A stretch of 64,000 bases of DNA from Acinetobacter sp. HY1485 (GCF_027568475.1 NZ_JANKZG010000004.1:213559-277558), one strand, 5' to 3'; shown: positions 37,842-46,338, numbered from the stretch's first letter. The notes: a model not told the origin generated them from the sequence alone. Made by a program: numbers and translations.

Positions 37842-38219
37842 ATGCGTCATCGTAATAGTGGTGTGAAATTAGGCCGTACAAGCAGCCATCGTAAGGCGTT
37901 GTTTCAAAACTTAACAAATGCTTTAGTAGAGCATGAGTTAATTAAAACAACTTTGCCTAAAGCGAAAGAGCTTCGTCGTGTTGCTGAGCCTTTAATCACT
38001 TTAGCTAAAAACGATACTGTAGCAAACCGCCGCTTAGCGTTTGCTCGTACTCGTAATGCAGCAACTGTAGGTAAATTATTTACCGTTCTTGGCCCTCGTT
38101 ACAAAGAACGTAACGGTGGCTATCTACGTGTTCTTAAAGCGGGCTTCCGTGCTGGTGATGCAGCACCGATGGCTTACGTTGAGCTAGTAGATCGTGAAGT
38201 TAAATCTTCAGCTGAGTAA
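37842..38219 (+). CDS. rplQ: 50S ribosomal protein L17
   Basis: The protein is 125 residues, [20 protein letters not shown], with the final block [20 protein letters not shown]. It is the last gene of the ribosomal superoperon; a strong terminator lies directly downstream. Confidence 0.97.
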   Translation: MRHRNSGVKLGRTSSHRKALFQNLTNALVEHELIKTTLPKAKELRRVAEPLITLAKNDTVANRRLAFARTRNAATVGKLFTVLGPRYKERNGGYLRVLKAGFRAGDAAPMAYVELVDREVKSSAE

Positions 38220-38237
38220 TAGTTAAATATTATTCTC

Positions 38238-38266
38238 AAAAAAGACCGGACTATCCGGTCTTTTTT
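38238..38266 (+). terminator. Terminator of the ribosomal superoperon
   Basis: The stem GACCGGA/TCCGGTC (38244-38250 and 38254-38260) with loop CTA is extended by A:T pairs and ends in six T residues. It closes the block that starts at rpsJ. Confidence 0.92.
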
Positions 38267-38283
38267 GTTATGAGGTATTAAAA

Positions 38284-38529
38284 ATGACATTAGAAGAAAG
38301 AAAAGTAATTTATCGTGCACGCCGAGGTTTAATGGAGCTTGATATTTATTTTCATCCTTATGCAAGTAATTATTATTTAATGGCTGATGAAAAAGAGAAA
38401 AAACTATTTGCTGAGCTAGTAGAATGTGAGGATCCAGATCTACTAGATTGGTTCATGGAAGTAAGCGAACCAAATACTGTAGAGTTAAAGCAGTTAATTC
38501 AAAAAATGAAAGAGTATGTTCATGCTTGA
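38284..38529 (+). CDS. sdhE: SdhE family FAD assembly factor
   Basis: This 81-residue protein resembles YgfY/SdhE, which promotes covalent FAD attachment to succinate dehydrogenase. The diagnostic RGLMELD (RGxxExD) motif lies near residue 14, and the helix DPDLLDWFM follows. It overlaps the start of the ygfX-like gene, the same pairing as ygfY-ygfX in E. coli. Confidence 0.9.
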   Translation: MTLEERKVIYRARRGLMELDIYFHPYASNYYLMADEKEKKLFAELVECEDPDLLDWFMEVSEPNTVELKQLIQKMKEYVHA

Positions 38530-38908
38530 ATTTGAGCTACAACCTAGTCGTTATGCATTGTATGCACCTTTAAATGGATTAGGTTGTATTTTAGTATTGT
38601 TATATATTACGGTAAAACCTTTATGTTTTTTTATATTAGCTGTATCTTTACTTTTAAGTTTTTGGTTCTTTTGGAAAACAAAAAGACAAATCATTGCGAT
38701 TGCAGAATTTGAAAAGAATATTTGGACCGTTGTTTATTCAGATTGCAAAAAAGAAAAATTTAATATTACTTATACAGTTAATCATCGATTGTACATTATT
38801 TTTCATACAACTTCGCATAATGTAATTATTTGGCAAGACCAACTTTCTAAAAAAGATTGGAAAAAGTTAGTCTTATTTACCAAATTATATCCTCATTTTA
38901 AGGAGTAG
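38522..38908 (+). CDS. YgfX/CptA-like membrane protein
   Basis: The protein has 128 residues with two membrane helices (about 22-55) and a soluble C-terminal domain. Its place, overlapping sdhE, and its layout match the YgfX (CptA) family. E. coli YgfX has been reported to affect cytoskeletal proteins, but the role with SdhE is debated. ATG 38522 ([14 protein letters not shown]) is chosen; ATG 38516 is two codons earlier. It converges with the PTQ-repeat gene and overlaps its end by 11 bp. Confidence 0.75.
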   Translation: MLEFELQPSRYALYAPLNGLGCILVLLYITVKPLCFFILAVSLLLSFWFFWKTKRQIIAIAEFEKNIWTVVYSDCKKEKFNITYTVNHRLYIIFHTTSHNVIIWQDQLSKKDWKKLVLFTKLYPHFKE

Positions 38909-39296
38909 ATTTAAGTTGTTGTTCTAATAAGGCGATTTGTTGTTGTTTGAGTTTAATTAATTCATCTGCATTTTTATGCTGTTCATGCAGGGTCTCTTGT
39001 TGTTGTTCTAGCCGCTCATTAATATCTTTAAATTTAGAAATTTCATCTTTAGTAGTAGCTAGAGGTTGTGCTAAGGGGGGAGGTGAACTATTTTGTGTAG
39101 GCTGTGTAGGCTGTGTAGGCTGTGTAGGCTGTGTAGGCTGTGTAGGCTGTGTAGGCTGTGTAGGCTGTGTAGGCTGTGTAGGCTGTGTAGGCTGTGTAGG
39201 CTGTGTAGGCTGTGTAGGCTTCAACCAAAAAACAAAAAGAATAGTTACAGTAAGGAGAACGGTAACAATTCCCCACAATAGTTTATTTGATTTCAT
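38898..39296 (-). CDS. Membrane-anchored protein with (PTQ)14 linker and coiled coil
   Basis: The protein has 132 residues and no recognised family. One N-terminal membrane helix (about 6-25) is followed by 14 exact Pro-Thr-Gln repeats (27-68), a short Pro/Ala segment, and a Gln/Glu/Lys-rich helix from about 82 ([20 protein letters not shown]) likely to form a coiled coil. This layout suggests a periplasm-spanning rod, as in TonB/TolA-like or cell-wall contact proteins. The repeat DNA is a perfect 9-bp tandem array, so copy number may vary without changing frame. Confidence 0.7.
   Translation of the reverse strand: MKSNKLLWGIVTVLLTVTILFVFWLKPTQPTQPTQPTQPTQPTQPTQPTQPTQPTQPTQPTQPTQPTQNSSPPPLAQPLATTKDEISKFKDINERLEQQQETLHEQHKNADELIKLKQQQIALLEQQLKSTP
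39094..39219. repeat. 9-bp tandem repeat, 14 copies
   Basis: The plus-strand unit TGTGTAGGC is repeated 14 times without a mismatch. On the coding minus strand each unit encodes Pro-Thr-Gln. Unit length is a multiple of three, so expansion or contraction keeps the reading frame. Confidence 0.97.
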
Positions 39297-39304
39297 ATGC
39301 TTAA

Positions 39305-39508
39305 TTAATGTTTAGATGGGCGAAATTGAACAACGCCAATATCTGAAGTTTGTGTTTTTGATAATGTTGGAAATTCAGGTCTATTGTCGGTATAGTCGCA
39401 CTGAATGCATTCAATCCACTCTCTATCAACCGTGGTAAACATAACAATTGAATCAAAAGTATTACATTTAGGGCAATTTACGCCTGCAATAAAACGCTTT
39501 TTGATCAT
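39305..39508 (-). CDS. YheV-family putative zinc-ribbon protein
   Basis: The protein has 67 residues from ATG 39508 ([20 protein letters not shown]). Two CxxC pairs (CPKC and CIQC) form a zinc ribbon. The family is found beside prlC in other gammaproteobacteria, as here (34 bp downstream of prlC). Function unknown. A GTG two codons earlier is in frame but less likely. Confidence 0.78.
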   Translation of the reverse strand: MIKKRFIAGVNCPKCNTFDSIVMFTTVDREWIECIQCDYTDNRPEFPTLSKTQTSDIGVVQFRPSKH

Positions 39509-39542
39509 TATCACATCACCACAGTTATTCTATGCTACTAGT

Positions 39543-41570
39543 TTAATCGGTTTGAGATATGTTCGTCCAACCTTGATGACGTAAAAGTGCATCAATTTTT
39601 GGTTCACGTCCTCTAAAATTAACAAAAGCATCAAGGGCGCTTTCTTTACCACCTACAGCTAAAATAGTGTCTCTAAATGCAGTACCTGTGGCAGTATTGA
39701 AAATTCCTTCTTGTTCAAAACGGTCAAAAGCATCACTTGCTAACACTTCTGCCCATTTATATGAGTAATAACCTGCAGCATAACCACCTGCAAAGATATG
39801 ACTGAAACTATGCTGAAAACGGTTATATTCAGTTGTTGGAAGTACAGCTACTTGTTGTCGTACTGCGTTTAATTCTTCTTGAATTTGCTGAGCATTTGGT
39901 GAACTTGGCAAGTTATGGATTGTAAAATCAAATAAAGCAAATTCGAGTTGACGAAGTGTTTGCATTCCTGATTGGAAGAAGCGAGCATCAAGTAAGGCTT
40001 TTAATAAGTGTTCAGGTAAAGGCTCTTTAGTTTCGATATGTTCGCTAATGAGGTGGAGGGCCTCTTTATCCCATGCCCAAAACTCCATAAATTGACTTGG
40101 AAGTTCTACAGCATCCCAAGCAACGTTATGTGTACCTGCTACGGATAGGTCATCCACTTCTGTTAGCATATGATGCAAGCCGTGTCCAAATTCATGGAAT
40201 AAGGTAATGACTTCATCATGTGTGAGTAAAGATGGCTGATGACCAAGAGGTGGCGTAAAGTTACCGACCATATAGCAAATTGGTAGCTGTAGGCCCTGTT
40301 GTGTTTGCATGCGTGATCGAAAACCGCTCATCCATGCACCACCACGTTTACCACTACGGGCATATAAATCAAAATAGAAACCAGAAATCACTTTTCCGTG
40401 ATCTTCAATTTCGTAGTACCTCACATCCTTATGCCATACAGGTGCATCTTTTTGAATAATCTTAATACCGTATAAGCGATTTACAATTTCAAATAATCCT
40501 TGTATGACTTTAGGTGCAGGGAAGTATGGTTTGAGTTCTTCTTGTGAAAGGTTAAATTGCTTTTGAACTAGCTTTTCGGAGTAATACGTACTATCCCAAG
40601 GTTTGAGTTCGTCAATACCATCTTCTAAAGCAATTGCTTTAAGTTCGCTAATTTCTTGTTGTGCAGGTGTTTTTGCATGTGTTGATAAGTCAGTTAAAAA
40701 GGTTTGTACCGTTTCAACATTAGGCGCCATTTTACGTGCGAGTGATAATTCAGCAAATGTATTAAAGCCTAAAAGTTTTACTTTTTCTGCACGTAATTTA
40801 AGAATTTCTTCCATCACAGCCGTATTATCAAACTCAGGCTGACCCTGTTCAGATGCACGTGTGGTATACGCTTTATATAACTCTTCACGTAATACACGGT
40901 CTTGGGCATAGGTCATAATAGCTAAGTAGGATGGAAAATCTAGCGTTGCAACAGCTTGGTCAAGCTCTCGTTGTTGCCCATATTGCTTAAGAAGTTCAAT
41001 ACTATCTTGAGGTAAGCCTTTGAGCTGTTCATCTGAAAGTGGTTTGAAATAGGCTTGAGTTGCATCTAAGACATGATTGGAAAAATCTGAAGAAAGTTGT
41101 GAAAGGCGTGTAGAAATTTCTGCAAAACGTTCTTTTGCCTTACCTTCAAGTGCAATTCCAGAAAGCTCAAAGCTTGCTAAGCGGTGGTTAATAGCACTTT
41201 GTTGAGCATCTGACAAAGTAACAAAATCTTGTGCTTGGCGAATAGCTTGATAAGTATGATATAACGCTTGGTGTTGTCCTATACGGGTATAGTAGGCACT
41301 CATAAGTGGAATAATACCCTGATAAATTTCGCGAATTTCAGGCGTACTCATGACGCTATTTAAGTGACAAATAATTCCCCAAGCTTCATCAATATCATTG
41401 GCAACATGATCCATGTGAGACACAACGGCAAGTTGCTCAGAAAAACTTTGAGGAACTTGGGTGAGTGTTTCTAAGTAGTCTTTACTTTGTTCTAACAGCG
41501 TTTCAACTTGTTGTTTGAGGTCTTGTAAATTGATGGTATCGAAATTTGGAACGGGGAGCTGTGCTTTCAT
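39543..41570 (-). CDS. prlC: Oligopeptidase A (M3 metallopeptidase)
   Basis: This cytoplasmic zinc peptidase degrades short peptides, including cleaved signal peptides. It has 675 residues. The zinc site is HEFGHGLHH, preceded by THDEVITLF. The remaining helical architecture matches the thimet family. Full length. The YheV-like gene follows in the same direction. Confidence 0.95.
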   Translation of the reverse strand: MKAQLPVPNFDTINLQDLKQQVETLLEQSKDYLETLTQVPQSFSEQLAVVSHMDHVANDIDEAWGIICHLNSVMSTPEIREIYQGIIPLMSAYYTRIGQHQALYHTYQAIRQAQDFVTLSDAQQSAINHRLASFELSGIALEGKAKERFAEISTRLSQLSSDFSNHVLDATQAYFKPLSDEQLKGLPQDSIELLKQYGQQRELDQAVATLDFPSYLAIMTYAQDRVLREELYKAYTTRASEQGQPEFDNTAVMEEILKLRAEKVKLLGFNTFAELSLARKMAPNVETVQTFLTDLSTHAKTPAQQEISELKAIALEDGIDELKPWDSTYYSEKLVQKQFNLSQEELKPYFPAPKVIQGLFEIVNRLYGIKIIQKDAPVWHKDVRYYEIEDHGKVISGFYFDLYARSGKRGGAWMSGFRSRMQTQQGLQLPICYMVGNFTPPLGHQPSLLTHDEVITLFHEFGHGLHHMLTEVDDLSVAGTHNVAWDAVELPSQFMEFWAWDKEALHLISEHIETKEPLPEHLLKALLDARFFQSGMQTLRQLEFALFDFTIHNLPSSPNAQQIQEELNAVRQQVAVLPTTEYNRFQHSFSHIFAGGYAAGYYSYKWAEVLASDAFDRFEQEGIFNTATGTAFRDTILAVGGKESALDAFVNFRGREPKIDALLRHQGWTNISQTD

Positions 41571-41595
41571 AATTATATGCCACTAAATAAGTACT

Positions 41596-42042
41596 TTATC
41601 TTAATGTGAGTCTTCGGTAAGCAGAAATCAAGTTAATCTTAGAGATAATGACTAAAACGACAGCACCTAATAAGACAGGAAAAAGTAAAAAATCGGAATG
41701 AAGTGGCACAGGACTTAATAAAATAACCAATGGATTTGCACCGGCAGGGGGATGGATACACTCAAAAAACTGCATAGCAGCAATGGCAAGCCCAACAGCA
41801 AATGCAATACTTAGTGATGACGAACCCCAAGTATGTAAAACTACCAAACCAATGAGTGCAGAAATAAAGTGTCCTAAAATAACGTTTTTGGGTTGTGCTA
41901 AAGGCGACTGTGATGCTGCATATAACAAGACACAGGTTGCTCCAAAGGGTGCCATAATCAATGGATAAGTTGTGTAATGGGTTAATAGCAATAAAATGAG
42001 TATGCTAATAAAACCGCCTAAAAATCCTGTTAATATTTTCAT
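41596..42042 (-). CDS. HPP family membrane protein
   Basis: The protein has 148 residues with four membrane helices. The family signature IHPPAGANPL lies near residue 96. HPP proteins are suggested to transport nitrite or related solutes in some lineages; the substrate here is unknown. It is divergent from a TetR gene across a 62-bp gap holding a perfect palindrome, so TetR control is likely. Confidence 0.82.
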   Translation of the reverse strand: MKILTGFLGGFISILILLLLTHYTTYPLIMAPFGATCVLLYAASQSPLAQPKNVILGHFISALIGLVVLHTWGSSSLSIAFAVGLAIAAMQFFECIHPPAGANPLVILLSPVPLHSDFLLFPVLLGAVVLVIISKINLISAYRRLTLR

Positions 42043-42045
42043 TGC

Positions 42046-42092
42046 TTGTCATCCTTGTGTTTAAAATTATAATAGTACAGATCTGTACTATT
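42046..42092. promoter_or_regulatory. TetR operator (22-bp perfect palindrome) and promoter
   Basis: The half-site AATAGTACAGA (42071-42081) is followed directly by its exact reverse complement (42082-42092). Its left edge overlaps TATAAT (42068-42073), which with TTGTCA (42046-42051) and a 16-nt spacer forms a promoter reading toward the TetR gene. ATTATAAT is itself palindromic, so a -10 toward the HPP gene is also possible. Binding here would block both genes. Confidence 0.8.
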
Positions 42093-42104
42093 TTGGAATT
42101 AAAA

Positions 42105-42617
42105 ATGTCTAAATCTGCACAAAAAATTTTAACAACAGCACAAATGCTTTTTAATTCGTATAGTTTTGTAGGCGTAGGGGTAGATTTAATTCGGGATACA
42201 TCAGGTTGTTCAAAGACCACGATGTATACTTATTTTAAAAACAAAAATCAGCTCATTGAGCAGGTACTTATACAAAGAGATAATTTTTTTAAAGAACAAT
42301 TGTATGCAATAACAGCAGGTTTAGAGGGGCACAAGGCATTAGAGAAAATTGTACAGTGGCATTTGAGTTGGTTTAAAACAGATACATTTAAAGGGTGTTT
42401 ATTTGTTAGGGCTGTAGCAGAATCTACGCCTGAACAGCAAGAAATTCGCCAAATTGCAATCTCACATAAACAATGGCTAAGGGATTTTATTGTGAGGTTT
42501 GATCAGGTGCGAGGCGAGTTATTGTATTGTTTGCTCGAAGGTTTAATTAGCCGTTTTTTGGTTGAAGGCTACTGTGAAGAAGTAGCAGAGCAGATATTAA
42601 AAAAGGCTCTAATTTAG
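42105..42617 (+). CDS. TetR-family regulator of the HPP gene
   Basis: The protein has 170 residues from ATG 42105. The helix-turn-helix spans AQKILTTAQMLFNSYSFVGV and DTSGCSKTTMYTYFKNKNQL. The open frame extends to 42042, but that region contains the operator and promoter, so ATG 42105 is preferred. The last codons form the left arm of its own terminator. The effector is unknown. Confidence 0.88.
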   Translation: MSKSAQKILTTAQMLFNSYSFVGVGVDLIRDTSGCSKTTMYTYFKNKNQLIEQVLIQRDNFFKEQLYAITAGLEGHKALEKIVQWHLSWFKTDTFKGCLFVRAVAESTPEQQEIRQIAISHKQWLRDFIVRFDQVRGELLYCLLEGLISRFLVEGYCEEVAEQILKKALI

Positions 42618-42627
42618 AGCCTTTTTG
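42601..42627. terminator. Terminator between TetR gene and rnr
   Basis: The stem GGCTCT/AGAGCC with loop AATTT, flanked by an A-run and a T-run, overlaps the last codons and the TAG of the TetR gene. It is also placed to end rnr on the other strand. Confidence 0.85.
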
Positions 42628-44970
42628 TTAGTCTTTTTTTGCCTTGGCATTGGACTTACTTTTTTTCTTTACTTTCTTTTTGTCTTTTGTCTCAGGTTTC
42701 TTTTTAGCAGGTTTTTTCTTGCTATAAGAACTCGGCTTTTTCTTTTCGTTGTTTTCTGTCACAACGCGAGGAGCACGACTACGTACAGTACGTCCTGCGT
42801 GAGTAATTTGTTGTACAGGTACAAAATCAATTTTACGTTCTTCTAGGTTTACCCCAGCCACTTTAATCTTAATTTCATCGCCTAAACCAAAAATTTGCCC
42901 ACGATTTTGTCCAACTAACGACTGTGTAGGTGCATCAAAAACAAAGAAGTCATCGCCAAGTTGGCTAACGTGCATCATACCATCGACATATAAGTCTTTG
43001 AGTGTCACAAATAAACCAAACTCTGTGACAGCACTAACATGTCCAATAAATTCTTCGCCTAAATGCTGTTGCATATAATGGCATTTAAGCCAAGACGTTA
43101 CGCTACGTGACGCTTCATCTGCACGGCGTTCAGTTTGTGAAAAATGCTCACCTGCGTTATCTAGTTCTGCACCTGAAACAGGATAAGGTTTTTGTTTAAG
43201 GTGAGATTTAATTGCACGGTGTAACAGTAAATCAGGGTAACGACGAATTGGAGAAGTAAAGTGCGTATATGCCTCGTATGCTAAGCCAAAATGTCCTGCA
43301 TTTTTTGCGCCGTAATAAGCTTGCATCATTGAACGTAATAAAACGGCATGGATTGTGGTTGCATCAATACGATCTTTGGTTGCATCAATAACAGCTTGAT
43401 AATCTGCTTGGGTAGGTTGTTCAGGAAACGGTAAACCAAGAAGTTTGACAAAATCTCGTACCTTTTGGATACGTGAAAACTCAGGTGGTTCATGCACACG
43501 GTACAGCATTGGAATATCATTTTTAAGTGAGTATTCTGCTGCTGCAACGTTGGCTAACAACATACATTCTTCAATAAGTTTATGTGCATCGTTACGGCTA
43601 CGCGGTAAAATTTCTTTAATACCGCCTAGTTCGTCAAACGTCATGTACGTTTCGACTGTTTCAAATTCCATTGCATGACGTTCTGCACGCAAGGTTTTTA
43701 AAACTTGGTAGAGCTGAAATAGGGTATTAATCGATTTACGAATACCACGGTCTTCAGGGATAGCCTGTGAGTCGCCATCAAAGAAGCGTCCAACTTGTGT
43801 ATACGTTAAACGTGCTTGAGAATGCATCACAGACGGATAAAATTCGTACCCTGTTACACGCCCTGCGCGTGATAGTGTTAAATCACACACCATGCATAAA
43901 CGGTCTACATGCGGATTAAGTGAACATAAGCCGTTAGAGAGCGCTTTGGGTAACATTGGTAACACAAAATGTGGAAAATAAACTGATGTACCACGCTCTT
44001 GTGCTTCGTCATCTAACGGATGTTCTGGTTTTACATAATGGCTGACATCGGCAATGGCAACAACAACGCGATAACCCCCGCCTGGGCGTTTTTCTGCATA
44101 AACGGCATCATCAAAATCTCGTGCATCTTCACCATCAATGGTCACAAGGGGTAAGTCACGTAAATCAACACGCCCTTGGGTTTCTTGTGCAGAAGGTTCT
44201 TTAAAGCGTTCTGCTTCTTCAACCACTTCTTTTGGAAACTCGTAAGGTAAGCCGTATTCTAAAATGGTTTGTGGAATAATAATTTCAGTATCGGCTTTGT
44301 CTGCCATAGATTGCACAATATGACTTGTTGCAAACTCCTCACGCGTTGGGTATGTGTCTAATGCAACACGGATCGTTTCGCCGTCTTTAATTTTGGCATG
44401 ATCAACCAATTCTTTTTCAAGTGTAATAGGTTGATGTTGGTTAGGAGCAGCAGGTTGAATATAGTATTCACCATCATGTGTTTTAAGTGTACCAATCACT
44501 TGTTTTACACGGTGTTGTAATACTTCTTCGATATATCCCCAACCTTTGCCCTTACGGTCTACAGAGGTTTGACGCACTTTCACACGGTCGCCGTTAAAGA
44601 CTAAGCGTAATTCACGTTCAGGGAGTAACAGTTCTTTTTCACCATCAATCTTGGCATTACCTAAGCCTTTATTGTTGATATAAACCGTTGCTTCGTAAGT
44701 AGGCTGATCTGCTAAAACATGGAACTTTAAGCCTTCTTTACCCAATTGCCCATCGCGTACCATTGCACTAAGGCGATGACTAAGGGCTTCAATACTTTTT
44801 TCATCAGAAAGATTAAAATGATCGACAAACTCTGCATGAGATTGTGGCGTATTGTGTGTTTCAAGTGTCTTTAAAATTAAGGTACGGCTTGGGATGGGAT
44901 TATCGTAGCGCTGTGCTTCATTTTTAGCTTCAGGATCGACCCAGTTTTTCATCATATCTTTTTGTTTCAT
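42628..44970 (-). CDS. rnr: Ribonuclease R
   Basis: This processive 3'-5' exoribonuclease degrades structured RNA and acts in trans-translation quality control. The protein is 780 residues. Two N-terminal cold-shock domains precede the RNB catalytic domain with the acidic motif DGEDARDFDDAVYAE, and then an S1 domain (EEFIGHVSAVTEFGLFVTLK). A lysine-rich C-terminal tail (KKKPSSYSKKKPAKKKPETK) fits the unwinding tail known in E. coli RNase R. The start is either ATG 44970 or the second ATG five codons later. Confidence 0.95.
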   Translation of the reverse strand: MKQKDMMKNWVDPEAKNEAQRYDNPIPSRTLILKTLETHNTPQSHAEFVDHFNLSDEKSIEALSHRLSAMVRDGQLGKEGLKFHVLADQPTYEATVYINNKGLGNAKIDGEKELLLPERELRLVFNGDRVKVRQTSVDRKGKGWGYIEEVLQHRVKQVIGTLKTHDGEYYIQPAAPNQHQPITLEKELVDHAKIKDGETIRVALDTYPTREEFATSHIVQSMADKADTEIIIPQTILEYGLPYEFPKEVVEEAERFKEPSAQETQGRVDLRDLPLVTIDGEDARDFDDAVYAEKRPGGGYRVVVAIADVSHYVKPEHPLDDEAQERGTSVYFPHFVLPMLPKALSNGLCSLNPHVDRLCMVCDLTLSRAGRVTGYEFYPSVMHSQARLTYTQVGRFFDGDSQAIPEDRGIRKSINTLFQLYQVLKTLRAERHAMEFETVETYMTFDELGGIKEILPRSRNDAHKLIEECMLLANVAAAEYSLKNDIPMLYRVHEPPEFSRIQKVRDFVKLLGLPFPEQPTQADYQAVIDATKDRIDATTIHAVLLRSMMQAYYGAKNAGHFGLAYEAYTHFTSPIRRYPDLLLHRAIKSHLKQKPYPVSGAELDNAGEHFSQTERRADEASRSVTSWLKCHYMQQHLGEEFIGHVSAVTEFGLFVTLKDLYVDGMMHVSQLGDDFFVFDAPTQSLVGQNRGQIFGLGDEIKIKVAGVNLEERKIDFVPVQQITHAGRTVRSRAPRVVTENNEKKKPSSYSKKKPAKKKPETKDKKKVKKKSKSNAKAKKD

Positions 44971-45125
44971 TTAATGGATAGGTTTAGCATAAGTCATGCA
45001 GATAGAGACTGCACGAAAATGATTGCAACAATGTGTTGTTATATCAGTTTTTATTCAAATTGAACGATATATTAGCAAAAAATATGCGAATTGCTTAAAA
45101 AATAAGTAAATAGTAATAAAAGCAC

Positions 45126-45154
45126 TTGCATACCTGTCTTTTAATTTGTATTAT
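45126..45154 (+). promoter_or_regulatory. Promoter of the tRNA-Ser/Arg cluster
   Basis: TTGCAT (45126-45131) and TATTAT (45149-45154) are spaced by 17 nt, giving a start a few bases before tRNA-Ser. The 195-bp gap between the rnr start and tRNA-Ser shows nothing else beyond AT-rich sequence. Confidence 0.65.
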
Positions 45155-45166
45155 TCGTCTCGTTCC

Positions 45167-45256
45167 GGTGAGATGGGTGAGTGGCTGAAACCACATCCCT
45201 GCTAAGGATGCATACGGGTAACTGTATCGAGGGTTCGAATCCCTCTCTCACCGCCA
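45167..45256 (+). tRNA. tRNA-Ser (GCT)
   Basis: The acceptor stem is GGTGAGA/TCTCACC. The anticodon loop CTGCTAA has anticodon GCT. There is a long class II variable arm and the T loop GTTCGAATC. The discriminator is G and CCA is encoded at 45254-45256. Confidence 0.96.
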
Positions 45257-45264
45257 TTACTTAC

Positions 45265-45341
45265 GCGCTCATAGCTCAGCTGGATAGAGCACTTGGCTAC
45301 GAACTAAGGGGTCGGGAGTTCGAATCTCTCTGAGCGCACCA
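45265..45341 (+). tRNA. tRNA-Arg (ACG), copy 1
   Basis: The acceptor stem is GCGCTCA/TGAGCGC. The anticodon loop CTACGAA has anticodon ACG, read as ICG after deamination. CCA is encoded. 77 bp including CCA; 8 bp after tRNA-Ser. Confidence 0.97.
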
Positions 45342-45368
45342 AGTAATAAATTGAACACACAAGTATAT

Positions 45369-45445
45369 GCGCTCATAGCTCAGCTGGATAGAGCACTTGG
45401 CTACGAACTAAGGGGTCGGGAGTTCGAATCTCTCTGAGCGCACCA
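45369..45445 (+). tRNA. tRNA-Arg (ACG), copy 2
   Basis: Identical in sequence to copy 1 and to copy 3. It is followed by a terminator that is also found after copy 3. Confidence 0.97.
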
Positions 45446-45457
45446 CTTGAAAAAATT

Positions 45458-45480
45458 AACCGCTTAAATGCGGTTTTTTT
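45458..45480 (+). terminator. Terminator after tRNA-Arg copy 2
   Basis: The stem AACCGC/GCGGTT with loop TTAAAT is followed by seven T residues. The same element recurs at 46316-46338. Confidence 0.88.
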
Positions 45481-45494
45481 GTGCCTAATTTTTA

Positions 45495-45578
45495 GTGAGA
45501 AGAAAAATAAAAGTGTTAGGTTGTGTTGTAGTGATTTATCTTTTGCTTGTAGGTAGTTTAGTTGCACTCATTAGCTAA
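45495..45578 (+). CDS. Possible 27-residue hydrophobic peptide
   Basis: GTG 45495 opens a short frame: a basic start (MRRKIKV) followed by a single hydrophobic stretch, LGCVVVIYLLLVGSLVALIS. It has the shape of a one-helix membrane peptide or the broken N-terminus of a larger protein. No good ribosome site is seen. Weak evidence. Confidence 0.25.
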   Translation: MRRKIKVLGCVVVIYLLLVGSLVALIS

Positions 45579-45623
45579 TCAAAATGCAATATTCTTTCAA
45601 GTGGTAGTTGTTCTAATTTAGAT

Positions 45624-45923
45624 ATGATTTATATGGTGGTATTGGTTCCAATTGTACTACCATTATCTTTCTTGGAAGACTATATTGAGTCTTCTACAAT
45701 AGAAGAAGATAGAATGAGGCTTGAACGTAATCAAGGTGTATTAAAGGGTAATCGAAAAGCATTAGAAAATTGTATGAAAACTTGTTATTCGCTTTGGATA
45801 ACGGATGAAGAAAAAGAATTATTTGATATAGCCGCCAAAAAATTGATTGCCTTGGATGATGGTAGTCAAAAACTAACGCCCAAACAAGCAAACGCATTAA
45901 TGATGGCTTATTCTCATATATAA
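45624..45923 (+). CDS. Hypothetical protein inside tRNA-Arg insert
   Basis: The frame opens at ATG 45624 and encodes 99 residues. A hydrophobic start (MVVLVPIVLPLSFLEDYIE) is followed by a charged helical region, EEDRMRLERNQGVLKGNRKA, and a final helix with LTPKQANALMMAYSHI. No family is recognised. It may be intact cargo or the remainder of a gene whose 5' part is the short peptide frame upstream. The region is AT-rich and lies between direct repeats. Confidence 0.45.
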   Translation: MIYMVVLVPIVLPLSFLEDYIESSTIEEDRMRLERNQGVLKGNRKALENCMKTCYSLWITDEEKELFDIAAKKLIALDDGSQKLTPKQANALMMAYSHI

Positions 45924-45975
45924 GATGAATTAGATATACATGATATAAAAAAGCATACTCAGTGTTTGAGAGTTG

Positions 45976-46150
45976 TATGACTGATCAAACTTGGCAAAAG
46001 ACTAATTTTGAGTTGCGTATAGAGGCAACATATTACTTATGTATAGATAGTTTAAGTAATTATCAGCATAACACTCAACAAACAGAACAACAGTTTGGTC
46101 AAAATCTAATTCCAAAATGGAAAAATGAGTTAAATAGTGTTGAGAAATAA
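45976..46150 (+). CDS. Hypothetical small protein or gene fragment
   Basis: From ATG 45976 the frame encodes 57 residues, MTDQTWQKTNFELRIEATYY and a polar Gln/Asn-rich remainder ending NELNSVEK. It is soluble, with no recognised family. It could be the end of the upstream 99-residue gene after frame loss, since an open stretch between them also looks protein-like. Confidence 0.35.
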
Positions 46151-46202
46151 TACAATCAGACTAAATTTATGAAAATAAGCTAGCTAAAATTAAAAACTTC
46201 CG

Positions 46203-46208
46203 TATAAT
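46203..46208 (+). promoter_or_regulatory. -10 element before tRNA-Arg copy 3
   Basis: TATAAT lies 19 bp before the third tRNA-Arg. No good -35 is visible at the right distance. It suggests the third copy has its own promoter. Confidence 0.45.
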
Positions 46209-46227
46209 GCCACCTTATCAAGACGAT

Positions 46228-46304
46228 GCGCTCATAGCTCAGCTGGATAGAGCACTTGGCTACGAACTAAGGGGTCGGGAGTTCGAATCTCTCTGAGCGC
46301 ACCA
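46228..46304 (+). tRNA. tRNA-Arg (ACG), copy 3
   Basis: Same sequence as copies 1 and 2, with anticodon ACG and encoded CCA. It is separated from copy 2 by the insert. Confidence 0.97.
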
Positions 46305-46315
46305 ATTGAAGAATT

Positions 46316-46338
46316 AACCGCTTAAATGCGGTTTTTTT
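46316..46338 (+). terminator. Terminator after tRNA-Arg copy 3
   Basis: The stem AACCGC/GCGGTT with loop TTAAAT and a T-run is identical to the element after copy 2. It forms part of the second direct-repeat unit (46228-46344). Confidence 0.88.

Larger units (their letters stand above)
45369..45486 (+). repeat. Direct repeat unit A: tRNA-Arg copy 2 plus terminator
   Basis: This block of about 118 bp, running from the tRNA start through the terminator to GTGCCT, recurs at 46228-46344 with only small changes just after CCA. The two copies bracket an insert of about 740 bp. Confidence 0.9.

Noticed and set aside
38284..38908. Toxin-antitoxin pair (CptB/CptA naming)
   Set aside because: The RGxxExD motif identifies the first protein as SdhE, an FAD assembly factor. 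The toxin-antitoxin interpretation of this pair is not well supported.
38947..39315. Several long open frames across the 9-bp repeats on both strands (Cys/Val/Gly- and Ala/Tyr/Thr-rich)
   Set aside because: They are by-products of a repeat unit without stops in any frame. Only the minus-strand PTQ frame has a membrane helix, a coiled coil and normal flanking sequence.
42042..42104. Longer N-terminus of the TetR protein starting at 42042
   Set aside because: The extension would be translated from the operator and promoter sequence and does not resemble a TetR N-terminus.
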